In this document: piece after piece, positions 36,157-45,500 of the stretch
How the letters are laid out: the number at the start of each line of letters is the position of its first letter
Numbering within the stretch: position 1 is the stretch's first letter
The notes under the pieces: model-generated
Told to the model about the DNA's origin: nothing
Databases searched by the model: none
The model's input: the letters and a program-made list of their open reading frames with translations, nothing else
Position numbers and translations under genes: made by a program
DNA from: JAFEDN01 sp963795715
Lineage (GTDB): Bacteria > Pseudomonadota > Gammaproteobacteria > Coxiellales > Coxiellaceae
NCBI GenBank assembly: GCA_963795715.1
Contig: CAWCIY010000003.1
Span: 744,001 to 808,000, forward strand
Length of the DNA: 64,000 nucleotides
Direction of reading: 5' to 3'

Positions 36157-36302
36157 GCAGGATTCAACGACATCCGCCTATTCGCAAGATCGCATTAACG
36201 GGTCCTGTCAGAGGAAAGCCACTCATCCTCGCTGCGCTGCGGGTGAGTGGCTTTCCTCTGCCACCCGTTGCTAAGCTCGTTGGCGGGTGCGTTGAATCCT
36301 GC
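36157..36302. repeat. Island palindrome P4 (uninterrupted, with intact IS target)
   Basis: 146 bases, the same nested pairing as P2. The centre keeps GGTCCTGTCAGAGG (36201-36214), the empty form of the site used by both IS copies. The outer arms contain ATTCAAC and GTTGAAT, which fit the RYYYAAC/GTTRRRY simple sites of integron attC sequences. Confidence 0.9.
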
Positions 36303-36425
36303 TATGCAGAGCGTCTACTTTTGTCTCAGCAATCCTTTCGAAATAGGATGTTACTAGCTTGCAAAGTCAATAATTCATATTTAAGTATGTGTCGGCGCCA
36401 TCCACCTTATTCTCCTTTATTATGA

Positions 36426-36821
36426 CTAAAAGAGAGTATGACGAATCCAAAAAATAAAACGACCAATGCTAAAAATGAATCCCATTAATAATGCTAGCAT
36501 TCCACTATAATTAAAAATAGCAGCAAGCCATCTTTCAAATTTAGTTGCTTGATGCCACATGTTATCGTTTTTAAAAATCCAGTCGTTGGTGCTACCTTTA
36601 CGCCGCATCCATTTATTGCTCATGGCGGTCGCATACCAGCCCCCTCGCCAAAAACGGCCTAGGCCCATAGCTCCTTTGAACAAAGGTTTATATATTGGAT
36701 CAAATCTTCGAGTAATAAATATAGCTATTAAGGGCCATGTAAGAAGCGTTAAAAACATATTGATCCCACCAATTAGACCACAAATACCAAAAAAAGATGT
36801 GAGTGGGGGATTATAAAACAT
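36426..36821 (-). CDS. Immunity-like membrane protein I2
   Basis: 131 residues from the ATG at 36821 (MFYNPPLTSFFGICGLIGG); an upstream in-frame ATG lies inside I1. Family core RRFDPIYKPLFKGAMGLGRF and RRKGSTND present. Twenty bases after I1, same strand, so co-transcribed. It has no effector module directly before it; its cognate tip was presumably lost. Confidence 0.7.
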   Translation of the reverse strand: MFYNPPLTSFFGICGLIGGINMFLTLLTWPLIAIFITRRFDPIYKPLFKGAMGLGRFWRGGWYATAMSNKWMRRKGSTNDWIFKNDNMWHQATKFERWLAAIFNYSGMLALLMGFIFSIGRFIFWIRHTLF

Positions 36822-36840
36822 GTTCTTGCCTTTATGATAA

Positions 36841-37239
36841 CTAAAAAAGAGTATGCCGAATCCAAAAAAGACCACTAGCAATGCCAAAAATAATTGCCAT
36901 TATTAAACCTATCATCCCGCCATAAGTGTGAATCACTGCCAGCCATCTTTCGAAAGGTGTCCCTGCATGCCATAAATCAAATTCTTTAAATATTTGGTCA
37001 TCCATACTACCTTTACGACGCATCCATTTTGGGCCACCCATAGCAGTTGCATACCAAGAACCTCGCCAAAAGCAGCCTAGACCCATAGCCCCTTTAAACA
37101 AAGGTTTATATATTGGATCAAATCTGCGAGTAATAAATATGGCTACAAACGGCCAAGTAAGAAGGTTTAAAAAAAGGCCTAACCCACCAATTATGCTACA
37201 TATTCCAATAAACGATGTTAGTGAAGGATTATAAGACAT
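36841..37239 (-). CDS. Immunity-like membrane protein I1
   Basis: 132 residues (MSYNPSLTSFIGICSIIGG) with the same hydrophobic pattern and core as I0. It overlaps by 11 bases the stop codon of a 22-codon effector tip remnant (37229-37294), so it was once the partner of a complete module. Confidence 0.7.
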   Translation of the reverse strand: MSYNPSLTSFIGICSIIGGLGLFLNLLTWPFVAIFITRRFDPIYKPLFKGAMGLGCFWRGSWYATAMGGPKWMRRKGSMDDQIFKEFDLWHAGTPFERWLAVIHTYGGMIGLIMAIIFGIASGLFWIRHTLF

Positions 37240-37294
37240 ATTCTTTCAATTCTCTGATTCCATCCACAGATGTACCTGCAAGCCACTTGGCAAT
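37229..37294 (-). pseudogene. Remnant of an effector C-terminal tip
   Basis: 22 codons reading IAKWLAGTSVDGIRELKEYVL, which align with the last residues of E0 (LGKWLTGFSLDEIRKLEEYVL). The remainder of the module is deleted. It directly precedes, and overlaps, I1. Confidence 0.75.
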
Positions 37295-37333
37295 ACATGA
37301 ATTCATTCAATAATACGAATCTTCTTTTTTACT

Positions 37334-37729
37334 TTAGAAGAAAGTATGACGAAACCAGAAAATAGCATGACCAATTCCAAAAATAATTGCCATAAGCAAA
37401 GTTATATATAAGCTGTATCCATAAATACAAGCAAGCCACTTCTCAAATTGGGTTGCTTGGCTCCATAAGTCTGTACCTTTGAAAATTTGATCGTTAACAC
37501 TACCTTTTCGTTGTATCCCTTTACCAATCATAGCCGTTGCGTACCAGCCTCCGCGCCAAAAACGACCTAGACCCATAGCGCCTTTAAATAAAGTTTTGTA
37601 TTGTGGATCAAATCTTCGAGGAAAAAATATAGCTACTAACGGCCATGTTAGAAGACTTAAAAACATATTGATTCCACCGATTATGCCACATACACCAATA
37701 AATGACGTTACGGAGGGATTATAATACAT
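37334..37729 (-). CDS. Immunity-like membrane protein I0, partner of the complete effector
   Basis: 131 residues from the ATG at 37729. Hydrophobic segments at about 10-35 and 92-122; core FPRRFDPQYKTLFKGAMGLG; terminal FWFRHTFF. Its start overlaps the effector stop by 11 bases (ATGTATTATAA), so translation is coupled, as in many toxin-antidote pairs. If the effector acts on membranes, a membrane-embedded antidote is expected. No experimental family is recognised. Confidence 0.72.
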   Translation of the reverse strand: MYYNPSVTSFIGVCGIIGGINMFLSLLTWPLVAIFFPRRFDPQYKTLFKGAMGLGRFWRGGWYATAMIGKGIQRKGSVNDQIFKGTDLWSQATQFEKWLACIYGYSLYITLLMAIIFGIGHAIFWFRHTFF

Positions 37730-38819
37730 ATTCCTCCAATTTTCTGATTTCATCTAGGGAGAAGCCTGTTAGCCATTTGCCTAAATAAGAAGCCAATAAT
37801 GCACCCGCTGTTCCAATTAGGATGATTACCCAACCCTCGGGAGTAAATAAAAGGAAATATTCAACTACATATACGGCGCCAGCTCCTCCAATCAAACTAC
37901 CACCCAAACCAGCCGCTTCTTCCACCAATTCCTTAAACCAATCTCCGCCTTCGCGGTAAGTTTGGTAAACTTCGGCGGCTCCTAAGCCTACGTCCAAGGC
38001 AATAAAACTGGCGCCTGCATAACGCGCTACCTTCATAGTCCGTACCACGGATTTATAAGCTTCGGTGTCGATGATCTGTGCGCTGGCTGCATCGGTTCGC
38101 GATTGTTTTAGCCACCTTTCTCGGTTGTTCACAAAGGCTAATTTTTTCATCCCCGTCGTATATGTTTCTCCGTAACGTTTTAAATATTCCTCAAACAGGC
38201 GTTTCACTTTACGGTGCGCTTCGATAAAGGCTTGTTTGGCAGCCGTCTTTTCTCCGTATGCCGCTTTGCGGTAAAAATCCAACTTGTTCTGTGTTTCCAG
38301 CATCGCTACTCGCATTTCTTTGGCGCTGTCTTTGACAAAATCCTGGTATTGTTCGCCTACAGTCAATAATCCGCCACCCATCCCCAGCAGCGCTTCTTTG
38401 TGGTCAGATAAGCTGTGAAAAGCCTCGGTCAGTCTGGAAATTGCGCTTAAGGTCGTAGTCGGATAATGCTTCACTGCGGTGATGGCTCTCTGACGGGTGG
38501 TGACCGTTTGGCGATTATGATAATGCAAGGCCGACAACAATGCCTGGCGCAGCCTCTGTGCTTCTGAAGTTTTATACTTAGCCGCTTTAAGGTCTTCGGG
38601 ATTCGGCAAACAGACTATACTTCCCGGTGGCAAGGGGAATCTAGGTCGTGTCGTCACATCATGCGCCCAATGCTCTGTTTTGTTTTGCTCCAGCATGGCG
38701 TTAAAATAGGTCTCTCTACCTGCCGGTGTTTTATCCGTGCTGAGCATCTTCGCCAAATCTTCCAGCGTTTCCCCAGGACTGCTGTCAATGCAAAAATGCA
38801 TAATCCAAGAAATAGTCAT
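37719..38819 (-). CDS. Complete Hcp-linked effector candidate E0, membrane-active type
   Basis: 366 residues from the ATG at 38819, eight bases after the hcp stop. Residues 1-168 are found only in this copy: a short N-terminal part, then PLPPGSIVCLPNPEDLKAA and a helical stretch ending GMGGGLLTVGEQYQDFVKDSAKE. Residues 169-300 are shared with the orphan modules and are helical and charged (AYGEKTAAKQAFIEAHRKVKRLFEEYLKRYG). The last 70 residues hold glycine-rich hydrophobic segments (GLGGSLIGGAGAVYVV, EGWVIILIGTAGALLASYLG) suited to membrane insertion. A pore-forming type VI effector is my best guess from context; no catalytic motif is seen. Confidence 0.7.
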   Translation of the reverse strand: MTISWIMHFCIDSSPGETLEDLAKMLSTDKTPAGRETYFNAMLEQNKTEHWAHDVTTRPRFPLPPGSIVCLPNPEDLKAAKYKTSEAQRLRQALLSALHYHNRQTVTTRQRAITAVKHYPTTTLSAISRLTEAFHSLSDHKEALLGMGGGLLTVGEQYQDFVKDSAKEMRVAMLETQNKLDFYRKAAYGEKTAAKQAFIEAHRKVKRLFEEYLKRYGETYTTGMKKLAFVNNRERWLKQSRTDAASAQIIDTEAYKSVVRTMKVARYAGASFIALDVGLGAAEVYQTYREGGDWFKELVEEAAGLGGSLIGGAGAVYVVEYFLLFTPEGWVIILIGTAGALLASYLGKWLTGFSLDEIRKLEEYVL

Positions 38820-38826
38820 GGTATCT

Positions 38827-39312
38827 CTACAGTTTTTGCGCTTGAGCGATGTTATAACCGGCAATCACCGGGGAGCCCATTTGATTATCTGCTGTTCTTG
38901 GCACATAACCCATTTGAATGGTGTCAAATGCTAAAGTTAACAGTTCCGTAGCCAGCGCATCGCCTGCTGCATATTCCTGGCTGAAATGGCTGATCACTAC
39001 ATTGGTTAGGTTTATTTTTTGGTAAGCAAAGGGCGGTGTTCCAGCCATTACAAAATCAATTTCAATGTTAGGGATCACTTTGCTGCTGTGCGCGCAAGAA
39101 AACCAATACGGGGTAGTTTGATCAGGCGTTTTTTGTAAATAAATATAACCAAAACTGAGTCCTCCGCCCAATCGTTCGGCCATATTGCCGCTGCGTTGTT
39201 GCACCTGCTGCGAAATACCAGAAAATTGAAAAGAGCGCAAATCCACCCAGCCTTCAAAGCCTTGGGTAGAAACACTTCCCTTCACGTCAGGGGTTTTTAA
39301 ATAAATTGCCAC
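38827..39312 (-). CDS. hcp: Hcp, type VI secretion tube protein
   Basis: 161 residues. MAIYLKTPDVKGSVSTQGFEGWVDLRSFQFSG is the classical Hcp start, followed by YIYLQKTPDQTTPYWFSCAHSSKVIPNIEIDF and the late strand NVVISHFSQEYAAGDALATELLTLAFDTIQMGY. Hcp hexamers stack into the type VI tube and can carry small effectors in their lumen. AAGGAG lies upstream of its ATG. No other type VI structural gene (tssB, tssC, tssM, vgrG) is in the window, so this is an orphan hcp serving effector delivery or a locus split from the main cluster. Confidence 0.92.
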   Translation of the reverse strand: MAIYLKTPDVKGSVSTQGFEGWVDLRSFQFSGISQQVQQRSGNMAERLGGGLSFGYIYLQKTPDQTTPYWFSCAHSSKVIPNIEIDFVMAGTPPFAYQKINLTNVVISHFSQEYAAGDALATELLTLAFDTIQMGYVPRTADNQMGSPVIAGYNIAQAQKL

Positions 39313-39440
39313 TGGTCACACTCCTTATGATTTATGATTTCATTAGAATAATAAATACCTGATGGGATGTCAAATGAAAATAGTGGGTGGGTTTCGCTGT
39401 GTGGGATTTCTCATTTCCGAAATCGTTATAACCATTCAGC

Positions 39441-39583
39441 CATTCCCGGGATTTTTTCCTTACGATGGGGGATTCTCAAGGGGGAGAATCGCGATTCTTC
39501 CCTTTGAGCGCGAGCGCAGGCTTTGCCGAGCATCGCGTAAAAACAGGGAAGAAATTTTCGGGATTGAAAATCCCGGGAATTTC
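39441..39583. repeat. Repeat-rich spacer before mscS (includes R3 copy a at 39466-39537)
   Basis: The whole 39313-39638 gap has no convincing gene. It contains CCATTCCCGGGATTTTT near 39440 (also found at 42474), an inverted TTTCGGGATT/AATCCCGGGA pair near 39555-39580, and R3 copy a: GGGGGA, GGGGGAGAATC, CTTTGCCGAGC. The same motif in the opposite direction is at 53842-53914 and 60177-60250. Confidence 0.6.
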
Positions 39584-39638
39584 TGATAACCATTGGAAAA
39601 TATGGTTTTTAATTGGAAAAAAGTCTACAATCATTTTC

Positions 39639-41924
39639 ATGAATGTGTTTAAATCCATCATAAGGTTTGTTACTTGGATATTATTTTTTTGTTCCATGAG
39701 TTTGGCTTTTGCTTTGGCGCAAGCGGCAGCCAATCCAAATACCAGTAATAAAAACAGTATACCCTTCAAACTTCCGCAACCTTTTAAAGCTACGCCTCAA
39801 AATACCAATCCGCCTCCCCCTACTTCACAACAAATAGATGAAATAATTCGTACATTGCAAGATCCTCAAGCGCGCGAAAAGCTCATTCAACAATTAACGA
39901 TTTTATCTCAAGCACAACAACAAATGCTGGTAACAACAGTTCCTACCATTAAGAATCAGGCTTCTATCACTGTGGCAAATTTATCGGAATCCATCAGTGA
40001 GTTCCATACCGACGTAACCGAGTTGGTGACTACTCTCTTAGAAAGTAAGCAATACCTCAACAATTTTGCAAAACAACTGACGGATATACAGAAAAGGAAT
40101 CAATACAGCAAGCTGCTATTAAAATGCTTGGCTGTCATTCTTTTGAGCTATGGCGGCTATTGGTTAAGTGCAAATTGGATGCCAAAGATTTACAGACGTT
40201 TTGCTCGCGGCAGAAAAAAAAGATACGCTATTAAATTAATAAATTTGTGTATTTTAACTTTTTTAAGTCTGATTCCCATTGTCATTTTCGCATTTATAGC
40301 CAATTTCATTTTAATACTATTACAGTTAGGGAACAGGGCGCAATGGGTGCTCCTCGCATGGACAACGGCTTTTATAATAGTGAAGGTGCTTAACGTTATT
40401 TACAATTTTTTATTCGCTTTGATTGTGCAGTTTCCCACCTTTTTGAATCTTAGCGAGTCGGCGGAAAGGTTTTTAATGAATTGGTTACGCTTGCTCACAA
40501 CCATTCTAGTTTATGGCTATTTTACTTTGCAGGTAGCCTTGTTTTTGGGAATGTCTTTAGATATTTATGATGTTCTGACCAAGCTTTTAGGATTCATCGT
40601 GGTCGTTTTGTTAATTGTTTTTGTTTTGCGAAACCCTTTGCGCATGATTCGATTAATTATAACCCACAGGACTAAAGGAGGGGTGCCGATAGCAGAGGAA
40701 AGAATAACGCAGATTGATTTTATTTTTAGAGTTACCGCGATTATATATTTGTTTTTACTCTATGTTGTTTGGATAGTTAGAGCAGACCATTTCTTTTGGT
40801 TTGTATTGAAAGGAACGGTTTTCAGCTTATTATTAATTTTCGTTGCGATTAAATCTGCTCAATTGTTACATCGATATTTTACTCGCCCTTTCACTGTAAG
40901 TTCGCCGTTACGCAAACGCTTACCTGGTTTAGAAAAAAGATTTCGCCGATATAGAAAAATTTTAGATGTGGTATTAAGGGCATTACTTTATATTGCTTTA
41001 ATTGTTTTTATTATAAGGATTTGGGGTATACAAATGACTTGGGTGCCTTCGGCACTCAGAGTGATGTTGGTGATCAAGTTTATTTCAATTTTATGCATTG
41101 GGTTAGCGATCATGTTAATGTGGGAAATCAGTAATAGTTTAATTGAAGTCTCCCTTACTAAAAATGGCGAAGAAATTACTTTAGAAACTGGAAGAACTCA
41201 TACACTTTTAACAGTAGCCAGACGTACCGTTTTAATTACTTTAACATTAATCGCGATTTTAATGGTGCTTTCAGAGGTTGGCGTCAATATCGGACCTTTG
41301 TTGGCGGGCGCCGGCGTATTGGGTTTGGCGATCAGTTTAGGTGGTCAAACCATGATACGTGATATTATCACTGGTTTTTTAATGTTATTAGAACACCAAG
41401 TGGCCATAGGCGATTATGTGACTATTGGCGATAAATCGGGAACTGTAGAAGCAATTTCGATACGAACGATGAGCTTACGTGATACTAACGGTGTGGTACA
41501 TATTATTCCCTATAGTTCCATAGTTACTGTAAGTAATTATACCAAAGAGTTTTCTTATGCTTTATTTGAAGTCAGTGTTTCGTATCGTGAAAATGTTGAT
41601 GATGTGATTGCTGTGATAAGAAAAATCTCTGCTGAATTACAAAAGGATGCCACATTTAAACCTCTTATACTTGAACCTTTGGATATGATGGGTTTAGATA
41701 AATTTCTAGATTCAGGAGTGATTATTCGTTTTAGATTAAAAACAAAACCCGGTTTTCAATGGCAGGTTGGCAGGGAATTTAATAAGCGTATGAAACAGAG
41801 ATTCGATGAATTGGACATTCAATTACCTTTCCCACACAGAGTTATTTATTTTGGTGAGGCCAAAGATCACTCTGCTCCGCCTGCTCATGTTAAGGTTCAA
41901 AAATCCGGTATTTCTATAGATTGA
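39639..41924 (+). CDS. MscS-family mechanosensitive ion channel, long form
   Basis: 761 residues. I choose the ATG at 39639 because it begins a signal peptide (SIIRFVTWILFFCSMSLAFALAQ) and the frame upstream is repeat sequence. A Gln-rich periplasmic region (about 30-150) precedes about nine helices. The MscS core shows the pore helix GAGVLGLAISLGGQTMIRDIITGF and the beta domain start IGDYVTIGDKSGTVEAISIRTMSLRD. It would open on membrane tension during hypo-osmotic shock. The architecture is like the larger MscK/YbiO relatives. Confidence 0.88.
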   Translation: MNVFKSIIRFVTWILFFCSMSLAFALAQAAANPNTSNKNSIPFKLPQPFKATPQNTNPPPPTSQQIDEIIRTLQDPQAREKLIQQLTILSQAQQQMLVTTVPTIKNQASITVANLSESISEFHTDVTELVTTLLESKQYLNNFAKQLTDIQKRNQYSKLLLKCLAVILLSYGGYWLSANWMPKIYRRFARGRKKRYAIKLINLCILTFLSLIPIVIFAFIANFILILLQLGNRAQWVLLAWTTAFIIVKVLNVIYNFLFALIVQFPTFLNLSESAERFLMNWLRLLTTILVYGYFTLQVALFLGMSLDIYDVLTKLLGFIVVVLLIVFVLRNPLRMIRLIITHRTKGGVPIAEERITQIDFIFRVTAIIYLFLLYVVWIVRADHFFWFVLKGTVFSLLLIFVAIKSAQLLHRYFTRPFTVSSPLRKRLPGLEKRFRRYRKILDVVLRALLYIALIVFIIRIWGIQMTWVPSALRVMLVIKFISILCIGLAIMLMWEISNSLIEVSLTKNGEEITLETGRTHTLLTVARRTVLITLTLIAILMVLSEVGVNIGPLLAGAGVLGLAISLGGQTMIRDIITGFLMLLEHQVAIGDYVTIGDKSGTVEAISIRTMSLRDTNGVVHIIPYSSIVTVSNYTKEFSYALFEVSVSYRENVDDVIAVIRKISAELQKDATFKPLILEPLDMMGLDKFLDSGVIIRFRLKTKPGFQWQVGREFNKRMKQRFDELDIQLPFPHRVIYFGEAKDHSAPPAHVKVQKSGISID

Positions 41925-41965
41925 AAAAATAATTATGCTTCTTAATTTTTAACAAGGAGCAAATT

Positions 41966-42436
41966 ATGAAAAATAAAAAATTCTTGCGTTTTATAGCAGC
42001 TTCGGCTGTGTTGTTGCCATTATCTGCATGGGCGTATGTTCCGACAATAACGTTGGTATTTAATGATCCGCAGAATTTATGTGCTGTAGGTAATAAAACT
42101 CAGTTCGCTTTTAATTATAAATATATGACCCAAACCAGTTATGAATATTTTAGCGGGCCAGTGTATGTAGACAGTTCCCCTCAAAAAATTTCTGTTCCTA
42201 CTCCGCCAGAGGATACTACATCCTATACCGATATTGAGATTACAGATATGGGCGATTGTGGAGAAATGGATTTAGATTATAGTGACCCGGGAAATTGTTA
42301 TTTAACAGATCTGGTGCCTCATAAAGATCAGACCCGTCCTTATTCTTACTATATTACTTTAATACCCCAAGCCACTGGTCACTCCACTTATGGTAGACCA
42401 ATGTATAATTTGACCTGTACTGTCGAAGTTCGCTAA
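41966..42436 (+). CDS. Secreted hypothetical protein
   Basis: 156 residues; AAGGAG precedes the ATG. Signal peptide 1-23 (FIAASAVLLPLSAWAYV). The mature part is Tyr/Thr/Pro-rich with five cysteines (CAVG, DCGEM, NCYL, TCTVEVR), suggesting a small disulfide-bonded beta-sandwich. No family recognised. It is 42 bases after mscS and may be co-transcribed. Confidence 0.65.
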   Translation: MKNKKFLRFIAASAVLLPLSAWAYVPTITLVFNDPQNLCAVGNKTQFAFNYKYMTQTSYEYFSGPVYVDSSPQKISVPTPPEDTTSYTDIEITDMGDCGEMDLDYSDPGNCYLTDLVPHKDQTRPYSYYITLIPQATGHSTYGRPMYNLTCTVEVR

Positions 42437-42446
42437 AAAGTAGCCC

Positions 42447-42467
42447 GTGCGCCGGCAAAAGGCGCAC
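42447..42467. terminator. Hairpin between convergent genes
   Basis: Perfect 7-bp stem GTGCGCC/GGCGCAC with a 7-base loop. On the minus strand it is followed after a few bases by five T residues, so it may end tamB transcription. Confidence 0.45.
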
Positions 42468-42521
42468 ATTATAAGCCATTCCCGGGATTTTTCACGAGAT
42501 TAACTAATACGAGAAGTGATG

Positions 42522-45500
42522 TTACTTTACTGCAGGTTTTTGTGTAGTGGTCTGATTTTCCGTAGTAGTAGCTGTAGTTTTATTGGCAGATTTTGCTGTA
42601 CCTGCTTGGAAAGTGTAGAGAATATCAGCGCCGCTTTGATTACTTCCGTCGGTTTCTAACTGTATGCTCCAATTTTTGGAAAGCAGATAATTAAGTTGGA
42701 AGATATTTACACCGCGAAATGGATCATACTTATAGCGGACATATATGCGCGAAGTGAGTCGCTTACCGACTACAAAATAAGAAGCAGGCGTACCCGTCGG
42801 GATGGCTTGTCCCATGGGTCCGAGTATAGGTTCTGACTCAACTCCCAATTCTGAAAGTCCCAAACCTTGTTTTATTTGATTAGTAAAACCTTCCACACCG
42901 CCTGTGCCCCTCTTCGCCAGCGGCAGCGTGTTTAAGGCTTGCTGCATTAACGTCATATTGGTGGGGGAAATACCGGCGCTGGAAGTGCCTAGTATTAGGA
43001 AAGAAAGTATATCCGCCTGTGATAAATTTCCAGCACTAGAAAATAAAGTGATTTGTAGCGAGTTTGGAGTGCCGCCGATATTGAGCCCTACAGTGAGTTC
43101 ATTAGTCCCAAGTTGTTGTTGGCTGACTGGATCATTGACTATGATCCGCGTGCTTGCTTGAATATTCAAAGTAGGATTGGTGATGGGGGTGCGACGATAA
43201 ATAATTTGTGATCCCGGCATGAGGGTGAGTTCACGCCCAGAAATAGTGAGCGTACCGGTGTTAATTTCAATTCGGCCATCACCGAGTAATACCTGTCCCG
43301 GCTCTGAAATTAAGGTAAGCGCTCCACTGAGTTTACCTTTAATCTGATTAGTATCTATAGTGACGTCATTTCCTAGATTGATCGTCAGCTGCAGGTCCAT
43401 ATTGAGCGGTTTGGTTTTAACGATCGGCTGTTCGCCCACATAAACGACTTCATTTTCCGGAAGTGAACTTTCGCCCCCAAAATTTAATTCTTTTAAAACT
43501 GCCTTAGGAATATCTACGTTACCTGAAACTGCAATGTGGCCATTATTGATATCGATATGAATATTCGGTGAAACATAGACTGTGTAGGAAGAGGTGTCTG
43601 CTAATAATACACTGTCTCCGGTAAAATTGAGTTCGGTGGGGAAACCCGTTTGATTCAGCAACGTCTTCCCTACCAATTGTATTGGACGCCCTACGGAAGT
43701 TGCAAAGAGCGTATAATTCAATTCAGGACCTTTGGAGTTAACAGTTAAGCTTAACTGGTCTAATGATAAGTTTAATCCGGGTACTTTGACCTCACTGCCC
43801 TCTAAGTCAGCTTTGCCATTTACCAAAGGCTGAGCGACCGTTCCGCTCACGGTAAAGTGGCCAGTGAATTTACCTCGTGGATTAATGACATCAGGAAATA
43901 AATTTTGTATCGGCGCTAAATTATTTATTTCGATGGCAGCCTGGCCTTGCACCACTTGGCTTTTGTTAAACAAAGCATTGGCGGTAATTTTTGGCAGAGA
44001 AACATCAGCCGATATTCTATTTTGATCAGCCAAGAGTGCGCGAAAATTCATTTCGAAATCACCTTTGTTCAGATTTGCCATCATGTTTATGCTTTGCACT
44101 TTTATTTCGATTTGCTGTGCGCCACTGTAACGGATGGAACCTGCGGAAGTGCTGGCGGTGAGTTGTGCTTGATTCACATTTTTAGCGACCCCCGCAGCAT
44201 TGATATGTAAGTCTAACGGAAGATCCACATGAAGTTCGGGAGGTAAAAAAGTCGCGATTTGTTCAAAATTTAACCTTCCAGTCGCCGCAGCCTGCCAGCT
44301 TTTATCGACGCCATTCCATTTGCCATGTAGACAGAGCTGAGATTGCGAGACAGTTACCAAACACAGGGCACTGATTTCCGTGCTCTCTTCTGAGATGGCT
44401 AAAGCCGTAGGTTGACTGAGCTTCAAAGTGCCTACAAAAGGAGCTGTCACGCTCATATTTTTTAAAGTGCCTTGCCAGTGTGGATCATTGTGAAAGCCGC
44501 CGCTTAAGCTCATTTGTAAAACGGTGTTATAGGCATCAGCGGCAATATCCAGTTGATGGTTTTCCCATTTACCACTACCGGAAATTTGTATTTTATGAGC
44601 TTCTAAATACTGAGTGAAAACTTGCTCTGCTGTCAAACTAAAGTTGGAATCACGGGATTCACTGATATCTAAATCCCAGGAAGCATTCAGATTGTCGACT
44701 CGGTAATCTTGCCACCGTAACAAAGAGGCTTTCAACTTGCCTTTAGTTTGCGGTTTTTTTAAATCTCCATGTAATTCGCCGATGCTTTCCACCGCGCCGC
44801 TGCTAAAAGGCAAAATTTCAGCCAATTGAGCAGTTTTTAAGTTCCAAAAAATATCCCAATTGACATCGTATTTCCCTTGAGTAGCGATTTGGCTCTGAGG
44901 AGTTTTCAAGAATGCATTCCAGGAAAAATGCGGCTGATCATTCCCTAAATACCCAGTACTATTGAGTGTTAAATCGAAAGGCTTTGGCCAGTTAGGTTGA
45001 AACGCAGATAGATCTATATGTCTGGCGTCTAGAGCTAACTGCCAGGACATAGGCGTTTGCCATTGCCAAATAAGATGCGCTGTCACTTCGCCGCCAAAAA
45101 TAAGCGCTTTTTGAGTGTCTAACTGGATCTCTTCGGAATTTATTTGTCCATGAATCAACCAACTGGTTTGTACATTGGTTGCCTGTAAATCAAAATGATA
45201 TTGCTGTGGCTTGCCTTCGACATTCAGCACAGTGCGGATGGAATAAGGTTTCAACACTTGGCCAGCAACATTGACCACTAAGGTATGAGGGCGTATATCC
45301 ACCTTATTAATTTGGATGTTGGAAATTTTTAAAGTAGGTTCAGGTGAGTTTTGTTGCCAGGTTAAAAGGTTAATGCTGCCTTGCCTAATTTGCAATGGCA
45401 CAGGTAAGTGCAATGAAGTGAGCTGATGATGGATTTCGTTTAAATTTCGTTGCAACTCCTGAGCATTTAAAGATAAGTTGGGCTTTGGTTGAGTAGCTGC

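Noticed and set aside
27451..36302. The regularly spaced palindromes as a CRISPR array
   Set aside because: The repeats are about 140 bases, lie kilobases apart and enclose genes; there are no short spacers and no cas genes.
39465..39638. N-terminal extension of the MscS gene
   Set aside because: It is made of repeat R3 and palindromic sequence; the signal peptide starts at 39639.
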